A DNA stretch of 64,000 bases from SGZJ01 sp949372955. GTDB taxonomy: Bacteria; Bacteroidota; Bacteroidia; Flavobacteriales; Flavobacteriaceae. The translations under genes were made by a program, and so were the position numbers. Position 1 is the stretch's first letter; every line of letters begins with the position of its first letter. Location of the stretch: positions 124,001 to 188,000 of the forward strand of contig CASIAX010000010.1 in the NCBI GenBank assembly GCA_949372955.1, written 5' to 3'. Shown here one piece after another: positions 17,131-25,189 of the stretch. Below the pieces are notes generated by a model. That model worked only from the letters and a program-made list of their open reading frames with translations, made no database searches and was not told where the DNA came from.

Positions 17131-17925
17131 ATGCCAGTAAAAATTAGATTACAAAGACACGGTAAGAAAGGAAAACCTTATTATTGGATTGTTGCAGCCG
17201 ATACTAGAGCAAAAAGAGACGGTAAATATTTAGAAAAATTAGGTAGTTACAACCCTAATACTAATCCACCTTTAATTGAATTAAACATTGACAGTTCGGT
17301 AAAGTGGCTTCAAAACGGAGCGCAACCTACTCATACAGCTAGAAATATTTTATCCTATAAAGGAGTAATGCTTAAGCATCACTTATTAGGTGGAGTTTCA
17401 AAAGGAGCTCTAACTAGCGAAGAAGCTGAAGCAAAGCTAGCAGCTTGGATTGAAGATAAAGAAACTAAAATAGACTCAAAAATTAGTTCTCTAGTAAAAG
17501 AAGAAGCTAATAAGAAATCTAAAGAAATAGAAGCTGAGAAATTAGTAAATAAAGCAAGAGTAGATGCACAAGTATCTGCAGTTCAAGAAGCTGCTGCTGC
17601 TGAAGAAGCTGCTGCTGCTGAAGAAGCTCCTGCTACTGAAGAAGCTGCTGCTACTGAAGAAGCTCTGCTGCTGAAGAAGCTCCTGCTACTGAAGAAGCTC
17701 CTGCTACTGAAGAAGCTGCTGCTGCTGAAGAAGCTCCTGCTACTGAAGAAGCTCCTGCTACTGAAGAAGCTCCTGCTACTGAAGAAGCTCCTGCTACTGA
17801 AGAAGCTCCTGCTACTGAAGAAGCTCCTGCTACTGAAGAAGCTCCTGCTGAAGAAGCTCCTGCTACTGAAGAAGCTCCTGCTAAAAAATAAAGTACTTTT
17901 AAAAAAACATTTAATACATTTATAA
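17131..17925 (+). CDS. rpsP: 30S ribosomal protein S16 with frameshifted repetitive C-terminal tail
   Basis: Residues 1-115 are a normal flavobacterial S16 (PVKIRLQRHGKKGKPYYWIV, GSYNPNTNPP, GAQPTHTA). A charged helix and an acidic Ala/Pro/Glu tail follow, encoded by 18-bp repeats reading E-E-A-P-A-T. At codon 179 (around 17665) one C is missing: GCTCTGCTGCT stands where 12 nt such as GCTCCTGCTGCT are expected. Translation as read then switches to a hydrophobic Leu/Lys repeat to a stop at 17923-17925 (264 residues), inside the stem of the downstream terminator. With the C restored the repeat continues cleanly and ends A-P-A-K-K at a stop at 17889-17891 (253 residues). The ribosomal core is intact in either case. 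A sequencing or assembly error in the repeat is the simplest explanation. Confidence 0.9.
   Translation: MPVKIRLQRHGKKGKPYYWIVAADTRAKRDGKYLEKLGSYNPNTNPPLIELNIDSSVKWLQNGAQPTHTARNILSYKGVMLKHHLLGGVSKGALTSEEAEAKLAAWIEDKETKIDSKISSLVKEEANKKSKEIEAEKLVNKARVDAQVSAVQEAAAAEEAAAAEEAPATEEAAATEEALLLKKLLLLKKLLLLKKLLLLKKLLLLKKLLLLKKLLLLKKLLLLKKLLLLKKLLLLKKLLLKKLLLLKKLLLKNKVLLKKHLIHL
17590..17882 (+). repeat. 18-bp tandem repeat in the rpsP tail
   Basis: About 16 units of GCT-(C/G)CT-GCT-(A/G)CT-GAA-GAA are present, coding A-(P/A)-A-(T/A)-E-E. The fifth unit is one base short and the fifteenth lacks one codon (A-P-A-E-E). Units 9-14 are identical at the DNA level, so copy number is likely to vary by slippage or be mis-assembled from short reads. 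Confidence 0.92.
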
Positions 17926-17955
17926 CCTGCTAACTAAAATTAGCAGGTTTTTTTT
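17924..17955 (+). terminator. intrinsic terminator between rpsP and rimM
   Basis: AACCTGCTAA and TTAGCAGGTT form a perfect 10-bp stem with a 6-nt loop, followed by eight consecutive T (17948-17955, the first two also in the stem). The T-run ends 2 nt before the rimM start codon, so rimM can only be expressed by read-through or from a promoter inside rpsP. Confidence 0.9.
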
Positions 17956-17957
17956 AT

Positions 17958-18482
17958 ATGAAAGATTATTACTATTTAGGAAAAGTTACTAAAAAGTTCA
18001 GCTTCAAAGGTGAGGTGTTAGTCAAAATTGATACGGATCAACCAGAGTTATATAAAAAAATTAAAACTCTCTTTATTTTTCATGATAATAAGCTAAACAT
18101 TTATAACATAGAAGTAATTAGATTCCATAAGGAAAGTGTACTTAGATTGAAAATTGAAGGAATAAGTAATGAAGATGATGCAAACAAAATAATTAATAGC
18201 GATGTGTTTTTACCTTTAAGTCACTTACCAGTATTAAGTGGAAATAAGTTTTATTATCACGAGGTGATAGATTTTACAATTATCGATGATGTTTTTGGAG
18301 AAATAGGAAAGATATCTAGTATAAGAGAAAATAATTCTCAAGATCTTTTTATTGTTAATTACAAAAATGAGGAAGTGTTAATTCCAATACATGATGAATT
18401 TATAAAAAAAGTAGATAGATTAAAGTCACAAATAATAGTAAAAACTCCAGATGGCCTTATAGAGATATATATAAATTCATAA
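17958..18482 (+). CDS. rimM: 16S rRNA processing protein RimM
   Basis: This 174-residue protein matches RimM: an N-terminal RimM domain beginning YYYLGKVTKKFSFKGEVLVK, and a C-terminal PRC-barrel with EVIDFTIIDD, FGEIGKI and EEVLIPIHDEFIKKVD. RimM binds ribosomal protein S19 and helps mature the 30S head, so pairing with rpsP makes sense. The start at 17958 immediately follows the U-tract of a strong terminator hairpin, so the ribosome binding region would lie in the hairpin. The N-terminus aligns with the family from the first residues, so the start is probably right, though a slightly later start cannot be excluded. Confidence 0.93.
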   Translation: MKDYYYLGKVTKKFSFKGEVLVKIDTDQPELYKKIKTLFIFHDNKLNIYNIEVIRFHKESVLRLKIEGISNEDDANKIINSDVFLPLSHLPVLSGNKFYYHEVIDFTIIDDVFGEIGKISSIRENNSQDLFIVNYKNEEVLIPIHDEFIKKVDRLKSQIIVKTPDGLIEIYINS

Positions 18483-18520
18483 AAAATAATTTAACTTGCA
18501 TTAGTAATGACTCAAAATAA

Positions 18521-19609
18521 ATGAATTTAAACTTCAATATTAACTCTGATATTAGTAAAGCAGAAACTTTGCCTGCAAGTTTTTATAAAAACCCTGAGTT
18601 ATTTGAATTTATTAAAGAAAAAATATTTTTAAAAAGTTGGCATTGGATTGGAGATGAAAACTTAGTTAAAGAAAAAAACTCTCTACACCCATTTGTGCTA
18701 TTAGAAGAGTATTTAGATGAACCTTTATTGTTGTCTAAGACCATTAATGATAGCATAATGTGTCTGTCAAATGTTTGTACTCATAGAGGTAACTTACTGA
18801 TTTTAGAACCGTGTAAATCAGCGAAAATTAGATGCATGTACCACGGTAGAAGATTTAATAATAATGGAGATTTTGAGTTTATGCCAGACTTTGAACAAAC
18901 TAAAGATTTTCCAAGACATTGTGACAACCTTCATAGTTACTCAGTAAAAACTTGGAATAAATTAATTTTTGTTGGTATTAATCCAATTATTGACTTTAAT
19001 AAAGTAATTGATATTATGGAAAAAAGGGTTGGGTTTTTACCCTTAAATAAATCATTATTTGACTCTTCTCTTTCTCAAGATTTTTCGATTGATGCTCACT
19101 GGGCTTTATATTGTGATAATTATTTGGAAGGCTTTCACGTTCCTTTTGTTCACAAAGATTTAAACGAAATACTAGATTATAACAGCTACGAAACTGAAAT
19201 CTATGACCATTGTAATCTACAAATAGGTTACAGCAATCAAAAAGATGACTGCTTTGTTTTTCCAGATAATCACATGGATTATGGTAAAAATATTGCCGCA
19301 TATTATTTTTGGATATTTCCAAATATGATGTTTAATTTTTACCCTTGGGGACTATCAATTAATATTGTAAAACCTGTTGGATTAAAATTGACAAAAATTG
19401 AATTTAGATCATATGTATTTAACAAATCTAAACTAAACCAAGGCGCAGGAAGTGATTTAGGTAAAGTTGAAAAGGAAGATGAATTTGTAGTCCAGAACGT
19501 GCAGAAAGGAATAAATTCAGCTTTTTACAAATCAGGAAGGTATTCCGCTACAAAAGAAAAAGGAGTTCATCATTTTCACTACTTATTATCAAAAATATTG
19601 GCTACTTAA
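18521..19609 (+). CDS. Rieske non-heme iron oxygenase, alpha-subunit type
   Basis: This 362-residue protein has the two-domain layout of ring-hydroxylating oxygenase alpha subunits. The Rieske [2Fe-2S] ligands are Cys86-x-His88 (CTHRG) and Cys105-x-x-His108 (CMYHG). The mononuclear iron site is in NYLEGFHVPFVH (His206, His211), with the third Asp ligand expected in the C-terminal DEFVVQNVQKG region. Trimeric alpha subunits of this family also include choline monooxygenase and carnitine oxygenase, so an aromatic substrate is not certain. It follows rimM by 38 nt and precedes gcdH. A [2Fe-2S] ferredoxin and a ferredoxin-NADP reductase, possible redox partners, are encoded about 3 kb downstream on the other strand. 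Confidence 0.88.
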   Translation: MNLNFNINSDISKAETLPASFYKNPELFEFIKEKIFLKSWHWIGDENLVKEKNSLHPFVLLEEYLDEPLLLSKTINDSIMCLSNVCTHRGNLLILEPCKSAKIRCMYHGRRFNNNGDFEFMPDFEQTKDFPRHCDNLHSYSVKTWNKLIFVGINPIIDFNKVIDIMEKRVGFLPLNKSLFDSSLSQDFSIDAHWALYCDNYLEGFHVPFVHKDLNEILDYNSYETEIYDHCNLQIGYSNQKDDCFVFPDNHMDYGKNIAAYYFWIFPNMMFNFYPWGLSINIVKPVGLKLTKIEFRSYVFNKSKLNQGAGSDLGKVEKEDEFVVQNVQKGINSAFYKSGRYSATKEKGVHHFHYLLSKILAT

Positions 19610-19669
19610 TTTCTTGGCTTAATAGTGAAAAAAAATTATCTCGAAGACTATAAATTAACAAGCTTTGTT

Positions 19670-19677
19670 TATTTTTG
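19670..19677 (+). promoter_or_regulatory. candidate promoter -7 box for gcdH
   Basis: TATTTTTG fits TAnnTTTG and lies 21 nt before the gcdH start codon. A -33 box is not evident. Confidence 0.45.
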
Positions 19678-19698
19678 TGAAACAAAATAAAAACATTT

Positions 19699-20877
19699 AT
19701 GAAACCAGATTTATTTGAAGCTCCAGATTATTATAATTTAGATGAATTGCTTACCGAAGAGCATTTATTAGTTCGTGATGCAGCTAGAGAGTGGGTGAAA
19801 AGAGATGTTAGTCCAATTATTGAAGAGTACGCTCAAAAAGCTGAGTTCCCTACTCAAATTGTAAGTGGTTTAGCAAATATTGGTGCGTTTGGACCATACA
19901 TCCCTGAGGAGTACGGAGGTGCGGGACTAGATTATATTTCTTATGGATTGATTATGCAAGAAATAGAAAGAGGAGATTCTGGAGTTAGGTCAACAGCCTC
20001 TGTTCAATCTTCACTTGTAATGTTTCCAATATGGAAATATGGAAATGAAGAACAAAAAATGAAGTTTTTACCTAAACTAGCCTCTGGCGAGTGGATGGGA
20101 TGTTTTGGATTAACTGAACCTGACCACGGATCTAATCCCTCAGGTATGGTGACAAATTTTAAAGATAAAGGAGATCATTATTTATTAAATGGAGCTAAAA
20201 TGTGGATTTCAAATTCACCAATTGCTCAAGTTGCAATTGTATGGGCTAAAAATGAAGAAGGTAGAATACACGGATTAATTGTGGAAAGAGGTATGAAAGG
20301 GTTTTCTACTCCTGAAACACATAACAAATGGTCTTTAAGGGCAAGTTCAACAGGTGAATTGATATTTGACAATGTAAAAGTTCCAAAGGAAAATCTTTTA
20401 CCCAATAAATCTGGACTTGGCGCTCCACTAGGTTGTTTAGATTCTGCTAGGTACGGGATTGCATGGGGTGCAATTGGAGCTGCCATGGATTGTTATGACA
20501 CAGCATTGAGGTACTCAAAGGAAAGAATACAATTTGGAAAACCGATAGGCGGATTTCAGCTGCAGCAAAAAAAATTATCTGAAATGATTACCGAAATAAC
20601 AAAAGCTCAATTATTAGCTTGGAGATTAGGTAATTTAAAAAATCAAGGGAAAGCCACAACCGCTCAAATCTCAATGGCAAAAAGAAATAATGTTGAAATG
20701 GCAATTAAAATTGCAAGAGAATCAAGACAGATTTTAGGAGGTATGGGAATATCAGGTGAATATTCTATAATGAGACATATGATGAATTTAGAAAGTGTAA
20801 TCACTTATGAGGGTACACATGATATTCATTTACTTATTACTGGATTAGATATTACAGGTTTAAATGCATTTAAATAA
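19699..20877 (+). CDS. gcdH: glutaryl-CoA dehydrogenase
   Basis: This 392-residue acyl-CoA dehydrogenase oxidises and decarboxylates glutaryl-CoA to crotonyl-CoA in lysine and tryptophan breakdown, using FAD. The call rests on motifs close to the human enzyme: GCFGLTEPDHGSNPS, SARYGIAWGAIGAA, QFGKPIGGFQLQQKKL, and a C-terminal TYEGTHDIH with catalytic base Glu371, followed by I-T-G-L-x-A-F. Length is normal. It is followed after 5 nt by a DUF3050 gene, then by an SGNH hydrolase gene with no gap, so the three are probably one transcript. The saccharopine-dehydrogenase-family gene at 36173 could feed the same pathway. Confidence 0.94.
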   Translation: MKPDLFEAPDYYNLDELLTEEHLLVRDAAREWVKRDVSPIIEEYAQKAEFPTQIVSGLANIGAFGPYIPEEYGGAGLDYISYGLIMQEIERGDSGVRSTASVQSSLVMFPIWKYGNEEQKMKFLPKLASGEWMGCFGLTEPDHGSNPSGMVTNFKDKGDHYLLNGAKMWISNSPIAQVAIVWAKNEEGRIHGLIVERGMKGFSTPETHNKWSLRASSTGELIFDNVKVPKENLLPNKSGLGAPLGCLDSARYGIAWGAIGAAMDCYDTALRYSKERIQFGKPIGGFQLQQKKLSEMITEITKAQLLAWRLGNLKNQGKATTAQISMAKRNNVEMAIKIARESRQILGGMGISGEYSIMRHMMNLESVITYEGTHDIHLLITGLDITGLNAFK

Positions 20878-20882
20878 AATAT

Positions 20883-21662
20883 ATGACAGTTGAAAAAATC
20901 AACAACTCGATTCTAGATTATAGAAAAGAATTACTAAATCATAGTTTATATTCAAAAATTAAAACAATTGATGATTTAAGAAACTTTGTCCAAACTCATA
21001 TTTTTGCAGTATGGGATTTTATGTCACTTTTGAAATCATTACAAATACAATTAACATGCACAAATACTCCTTGGATACCAAATAAAAATTCGAAAACTGC
21101 ATATTTAATTAATGAAATTGTTCTTGCCGAAGAAACAGACATTAATCAAATAGGTGAAAGAATGAGTCATTACGAGCTATATTTAGAAGCTATCAAAAGT
21201 TTTGGAGCAGATACCAATGACATAGATTTATTCTTGAATAAATTAAATAATGAAGATATTTTTAATACTATTAATTCTTCAAGGATTCCAAAAGAGGTTA
21301 AAGAATTTTTAGAATTCACATTTAAGATAATTGAAGAAGGAAAGCCTCATAAGATTGCAGCAGCATTCACATTTGGTAGGGAAAACCTTATTCCAAGTAT
21401 GTTTACAGCAATATTAAAAAACTTTCAAAAGAATTTCCCCGAGCAAGATATTTCAAAATTAATATACTACTTTGAAAGACATATTGAATTAGATGAAGAT
21501 GAACATGGGCCTATGGCTCTAGAAATGGTCACAGAATTAGCAGAAAATGATCCAGAAAAATGGCAAGAAATTGAAGAAGTATCTATAGAAGCACTAAAAA
21601 AAAGGATTGGGTTATGGAACTCAATTGAAAGTATTATTGTAAATAAAAAGGTTTTAGTTTAA
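20883..21662 (+). CDS. DUF3050 family protein (heme-oxygenase-like helical fold)
   Basis: This 259-residue, mostly helical protein matches the DUF3050 pattern: an early LRNFVQTHIFAVWDFMSLLK, then CTNTPWIP, LINEIVLAEETD, SHYELYLEAIKSFGAD, and a late YFERHIELDEDEHGPMALEM. The spaced His and Glu residues (His in THIFAVWDF, EE in LAEETD, H in SHYELY, HIELDEDEH) suggest a di-metal heme-oxygenase-like site, as found in several helical oxidase families. Function is unknown. It is packed between gcdH and an SGNH hydrolase gene, 5 nt after the former and directly abutting the latter. Confidence 0.82.
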   Translation: MTVEKINNSILDYRKELLNHSLYSKIKTIDDLRNFVQTHIFAVWDFMSLLKSLQIQLTCTNTPWIPNKNSKTAYLINEIVLAEETDINQIGERMSHYELYLEAIKSFGADTNDIDLFLNKLNNEDIFNTINSSRIPKEVKEFLEFTFKIIEEGKPHKIAAAFTFGRENLIPSMFTAILKNFQKNFPEQDISKLIYYFERHIELDEDEHGPMALEMVTELAENDPEKWQEIEEVSIEALKKRIGLWNSIESIIVNKKVLV

Positions 21663-22385
21663 ATGAAAAAAATAATCGCATACATTATTATTTTTAGTGT
21701 ATTTAGTTGTGATATTTTTCTAGACGTAGATGACATGGGTGTTTTTCCGACAAATTATAAAATACTCTCCTTAGGAGATAGTTATTCTATTGGTCAGAGT
21801 GTTTGTGATGAATGTAGCTTTCCAATACAATTAAAAGACTCACTTCAAATCGAATTAAGCAGAGATACTATAAATGTTGAAATTATTGCGGTAACAGGCT
21901 GGACAACAACTTCTTTAATTAATAACTTAGAACCAATAATTGAAAACGACAGTTTAGATAATATTTTTAAAAATAACGATTTAGTAACTTTATTGATAGG
22001 AGTAAATAATCAATATCAAAATAAACCATTTGAAGTTTATGAAGAAGAGTTTCCTGAGTTAGTAAATACCGCTATTTCACTTACTAAATCACAAAGTAAG
22101 TCAGATGTTATCGTTATCTCGATTCCTGATTATGCCTTTACTCCTTATGGACAATCAGGGCCAAATCCATCTATTACTAGCCAAGAAATCGATATGTATA
22201 ACAATTTTGCAGAAAACCATTGTTTAGAAAATAATATCACATATATTAACATAACAGATATAACTAGGCTTGGTTTAACTATGCCAGAATTAGTTGCTAG
22301 TGATAACCTTCATCCTTCAGAAATTGCTTATAAAAAAATTGTTGAGAGAATTTTTCCTGAAGCAATATATAAACTATTAGATTAA
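21663..22385 (+). CDS. SGNH/GDSL-family hydrolase, lipoprotein
   Basis: This 240-residue protein has a lipoprotein signal (VFSC, Cys16) and an SGNH hydrolase domain: block I GDSYS with nucleophile Ser40, a block III GVNNQ with the oxyanion Asn, and block V SDNLHPSE with catalytic Asp and His. Such enzymes remove acyl or acetyl esters from lipids or glycans at the cell envelope. The start ATG follows the DUF3050 stop codon directly. The 3' end overlaps the convergent ferredoxin gene by 4 nt. The substrate cannot be told from sequence. Confidence 0.9.
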   Translation: MKKIIAYIIIFSVFSCDIFLDVDDMGVFPTNYKILSLGDSYSIGQSVCDECSFPIQLKDSLQIELSRDTINVEIIAVTGWTTTSLINNLEPIIENDSLDNIFKNNDLVTLLIGVNNQYQNKPFEVYEEEFPELVNTAISLTKSQSKSDVIVISIPDYAFTPYGQSGPNPSITSQEIDMYNNFAENHCLENNITYINITDITRLGLTMPELVASDNLHPSEIAYKKIVERIFPEAIYKLLD

Positions 22386-22717
22386 CTTTCAGGTGCTATT
22401 TTTATTCTTAAATTATTGAGGTTAGTTGATATAGGGATTTGACAAGACAATCTGCTGTTTTTTTCTAAATAAAAAGCCTCCGATAACATCGCCTCTTCAT
22501 CATCAGATTTTGGTATCAAATCATGTTCAGACTCTATATAACATTGACAAGAAGCGCACATCGCCATTCCACCACACACTCCAATTGAAGCGTCATTTTC
22601 TATTTCATGAATTTTAATTAATTCCATTAAGTTTATAGACATGTCTGTAGGTGCAATTACATCATGAATAGCGCCTTTTCTATCAGTAATAAATATATTT
22701 ATATCATTTTTACTCAC
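22382..22717 (-). CDS. [2Fe-2S] ferredoxin, adrenodoxin type
   Basis: This 111-residue protein has the four cluster cysteines Cys48, Cys54, Cys57 and Cys92 in the spacing C-x5-C-x2-C-x34-C, with GVCGGMAMCASCQCY and RLSCQIPI around them. That is the vertebrate/bacterial adrenodoxin form rather than the plant type. It is the last gene of an operon mrp, nifU-like, fnr, ferredoxin; its ATG overlaps the reductase stop codon by one base, strongly suggesting that the reductase at 22717 is its electron donor. Acceptors may include the Rieske oxygenase at 18521. Confidence 0.93.
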   Translation of the reverse strand: MSKNDINIFITDRKGAIHDVIAPTDMSINLMELIKIHEIENDASIGVCGGMAMCASCQCYIESEHDLIPKSDDEEAMLSEAFYLEKNSRLSCQIPISTNLNNLRIKIAPES

Positions 22718-23772
22718 TATGAAATAGTTTTAATAACAGCTTTTGGAGCCTTTTTATGTGACCCATCAAATCCCTCAACACCTGAAACTGTAGTATACTT
22801 TAAAAGGAATTTTTTGTTTGGGTTTAAAATCTTGAAAGCAGATTGACACATTAAAGCCGCCTCATGAAATCCACACAATATTAATTTAAGTTTCCCTGGA
22901 TAGGTATTAACATCTCCGATTGCATAAATTCCAGGAATATTAGTTTGATAATCTAAAGAGTTGTTTACTTTAATTGCATTTTTTTCTATTTCTAAACCCC
23001 AGCTTGAAATCGGACCAAGTTTTGGAGAGAGACCAAAAAGAGGAATAAAATAATTTGTTTGTATATCTTCTGTAGATTTATCAAAGTTTTGAATAGTAAT
23101 TGACTCTAAGTTATTTTCTCCATTTAAACCAATCACTTCAGCCGGTGTAATAATTTTGATTTTATTCAAATTCTTTAATTGCTGAACTTTATCTACTGAA
23201 TCAAGAGCTCCTCTAAATTCATTTCTCCTATGTATTAAGGTAACTTCCGATGCTATTTCACATAAAACAACTGCCCAATCAAGTGCAGAATCTCCTCCGC
23301 CAGCAATCACTATCTTTTTATCCTTAAATAAATTAGGTTCTTTAATGAAATATTCAACACCAAACCCTTCAAATTTACTAATATTATCTATAAGTGGTTT
23401 TCTTGGCTCAAAACTCCCTAACCCTCCAGCAATAACAACTATTGGCGATGCATGCTTAGTTCCTTTGTCTGTTGTCACAATAAAAGAATTATCTTCTTGT
23501 TTATCAATGGTCATTGCTCTTTCTCCTAAAGTAAATCCAGGTTGAAATTGAGAACACTGTTCCATTAATTTATCAACTAAGTCATCTGCTAATATCTCAG
23601 GGTAAGCTGGAATATCATATATAGGTTTTTTAGGGTATATTTCAGAACACTGCCCTCCTGGTTTAGGTAATATATCAATTAAATGACATTTCATTTTTAG
23701 CAGACCTGCTTCAAAAACTGCAAATAGACCAACGGGGCCTGCTCCAATAATTAGAATATCAGACTTTATCAT
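22717..23772 (-). CDS. ferredoxin--NADP+ reductase, thioredoxin-reductase-like type
   Basis: This 351-residue flavoprotein has an N-terminal FAD site (IIGAGPVGLFA), the diagnostic PKPGGQCSEIYPKKPIYDIP segment, an NADPH site IAGGGDSALDWA and a C-terminal GIYAIGDV plus KLKLILCGFHEAALM. It lacks the redox CxxC of thioredoxin reductase, which is why I call it the YumC-type ferredoxin reductase. It transfers electrons from NADPH to ferredoxin. It abuts the NifU-like gene upstream with no gap and overlaps the ferredoxin gene by one base. Confidence 0.92.
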   Translation of the reverse strand: MIKSDILIIGAGPVGLFAVFEAGLLKMKCHLIDILPKPGGQCSEIYPKKPIYDIPAYPEILADDLVDKLMEQCSQFQPGFTLGERAMTIDKQEDNSFIVTTDKGTKHASPIVVIAGGLGSFEPRKPLIDNISKFEGFGVEYFIKEPNLFKDKKIVIAGGGDSALDWAVVLCEIASEVTLIHRRNEFRGALDSVDKVQQLKNLNKIKIITPAEVIGLNGENNLESITIQNFDKSTEDIQTNYFIPLFGLSPKLGPISSWGLEIEKNAIKVNNSLDYQTNIPGIYAIGDVNTYPGKLKLILCGFHEAALMCQSAFKILNPNKKFLLKYTTVSGVEGFDGSHKKAPKAVIKTIS

Positions 23773-24009
23773 TTAAGATTCAATATTAATTACATTCTCA
23801 ATTTCTGGAGCATGTTTTTTTATAGTCATTTCAACTCCTGACTTTAGTGTCATTTGATTTATAGTACAGGTAGAACAAGCTCCTTCTAGCCTGACCTTAA
23901 CAGTACTGTTGTTTATTTCAATAAGCGAAATATTACCACCATCTCTTTGCAGAAATGGTCTAATTTCGTCTAAGGCATTTTCAATTTTTTCTTTAATAGT
24001 GTCAGACAT
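23773..24009 (-). CDS. NifU-like C-terminal domain protein (Fe-S scaffold/carrier)
   Basis: This 78-residue protein is a stand-alone NifU C-terminal domain: LDEIRPFLQRDGGNISLIEI followed by the cluster-binding Cys45-x-x-Cys48 (CSTCTI) and MTLKSGVE. Such proteins hold and deliver Fe-S clusters. It lies 10 nt after mrp and directly before the ferredoxin reductase, so the operon combines Fe-S cluster supply with a ferredoxin electron chain. Confidence 0.93.
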   Translation of the reverse strand: MSDTIKEKIENALDEIRPFLQRDGGNISLIEINNSTVKVRLEGACSTCTINQMTLKSGVEMTIKKHAPEIENVINIES

Positions 24010-24019
24010 AATAATTAAT

Positions 24020-25129
24020 TTATTTGTTAACTGCTGAACAACCTGCCATGGTTGTGATTTTAATTGCTTCAGAATCTGGAAGGTCTTTATTTCTTTTGAC
24101 TACTTCAGCAACAATTTTTTGTGTTATAGTCTTAAGGTCTTTACTAACCACTGTATCTTCTTGCATAGAAACTGGTCTTCCAAAATCACCCGCTTCTCTT
24201 ACACTTTGCTCAATAGGGATATTACCTAAAAAAGGAACCTTTAAATCCTCTGCTAAATTCTTGGCTCCATCTTTTCCAAATAAATAATATTTATTATCTG
24301 GAAGTTCCTTAGGTGTAAAATAAGACATGTTTTCTACAATACCTAAAACAGGTACATTGATTAATTCTTGTTTAAACATAGCAACTCCTTTTTTAGCATC
24401 TGCTAAAGCAACATTTTGAGGGGTACTGACTATGACAGCACCTGTAATTGGTAATGCTTGTAATATACTTAAATGGATATCCCCAGTTCCTGGTGGTAAG
24501 TCTATCACTAAAAAATCTAACTCACCCCAATTAGCATCAAAAATCATTTGATTTAAAGCCTTAGATGCCATGGGACCTCTCCATATAACAGCTTGATCTG
24601 GTTTAGTGAAGAAACCAATAGAAAGTATTTTAACTCCATAGTTAGTAACTGGTTCCATTTTACTTTTACCATCTACTAATACTGATTTTGGTCTTTCGTC
24701 TACAATATCAAACATTATAGGAATAGAAGGACCATAAATATCCGCATCTAGTAGGCCTACCTTAAATCCCATTTTCGCAAGTGAAACAGATAAGTTCGAA
24801 GTTACAGTAGATTTACCCACACCCCCTTTACCAGAGGCAATAGCAATAATATTTTTAATTCCTGATATTTTTTTTGATTCTATTTTTTTGATTGGCTTAT
24901 CGGCAGATATTTTCTTGAAATTAATTTTTACTTTAATGCCTGAACTTAGCTCTGAATTTAAAGATTCATTAATATCTAATTCAGCTTTTTTCTTAGCCTG
25001 AAGTGTAGGATTAGAAATATTTACATCTAAAATAATTTCATTAGAAAAATTAACAAGATTAACAAAAATACAATTGTCAATATTTGCATCTTTAAGTCTT
25101 TTGAGTATTTCAGTTTTACTAATTTTCAA
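24020..25129 (-). CDS. mrp: Mrp/ApbC P-loop ATPase, Fe-S cluster carrier
   Basis: This 369-residue protein has an N-terminal MIP18/DUF59-like domain (1-80) and a MinD/Mrp ATPase domain. The deviant Walker A is GKGGVGKST at about 100-108, followed by LLDADIYGPS, WRGPMASKAL, DFLVIDLPPGTGD and STPQNVALAD. It binds and transfers Fe-S clusters to apoproteins. It is the first gene of the mrp-nifU-fnr-ferredoxin operon and has a good -7 box 19 nt upstream. The C-terminal CxxC used by some homologues is not evident, only a single Cys near the end. Confidence 0.93.
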   Translation of the reverse strand: MKISKTEILKRLKDANIDNCIFVNLVNFSNEIILDVNISNPTLQAKKKAELDINESLNSELSSGIKVKINFKKISADKPIKKIESKKISGIKNIIAIASGKGGVGKSTVTSNLSVSLAKMGFKVGLLDADIYGPSIPIMFDIVDERPKSVLVDGKSKMEPVTNYGVKILSIGFFTKPDQAVIWRGPMASKALNQMIFDANWGELDFLVIDLPPGTGDIHLSILQALPITGAVIVSTPQNVALADAKKGVAMFKQELINVPVLGIVENMSYFTPKELPDNKYYLFGKDGAKNLAEDLKVPFLGNIPIEQSVREAGDFGRPVSMQEDTVVSKDLKTITQKIVAEVVKRNKDLPDSEAIKITTMAGCSAVNK

Positions 25130-25147
25130 AGCCTATTGTTATTTATG

Positions 25148-25155
25148 CAAATATA
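25148..25155 (-). promoter_or_regulatory. promoter -7 box for the mrp operon
   Basis: On the minus strand TATATTTG (followed by CAT) matches TAnnTTTG exactly, 18 nt before the mrp start codon. A clear -33 element is not visible. Confidence 0.6.
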
Positions 25156-25189
25156 GTGCGAAAACTTGATTTTAATAAATGTATTAGAC

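Noticed and set aside
17590..17882. Regular 18-bp repeats that could be mistaken for a CRISPR-like or satellite array
   Set aside because: They are contiguous codons of rpsP with no spacers and no cas genes nearby.
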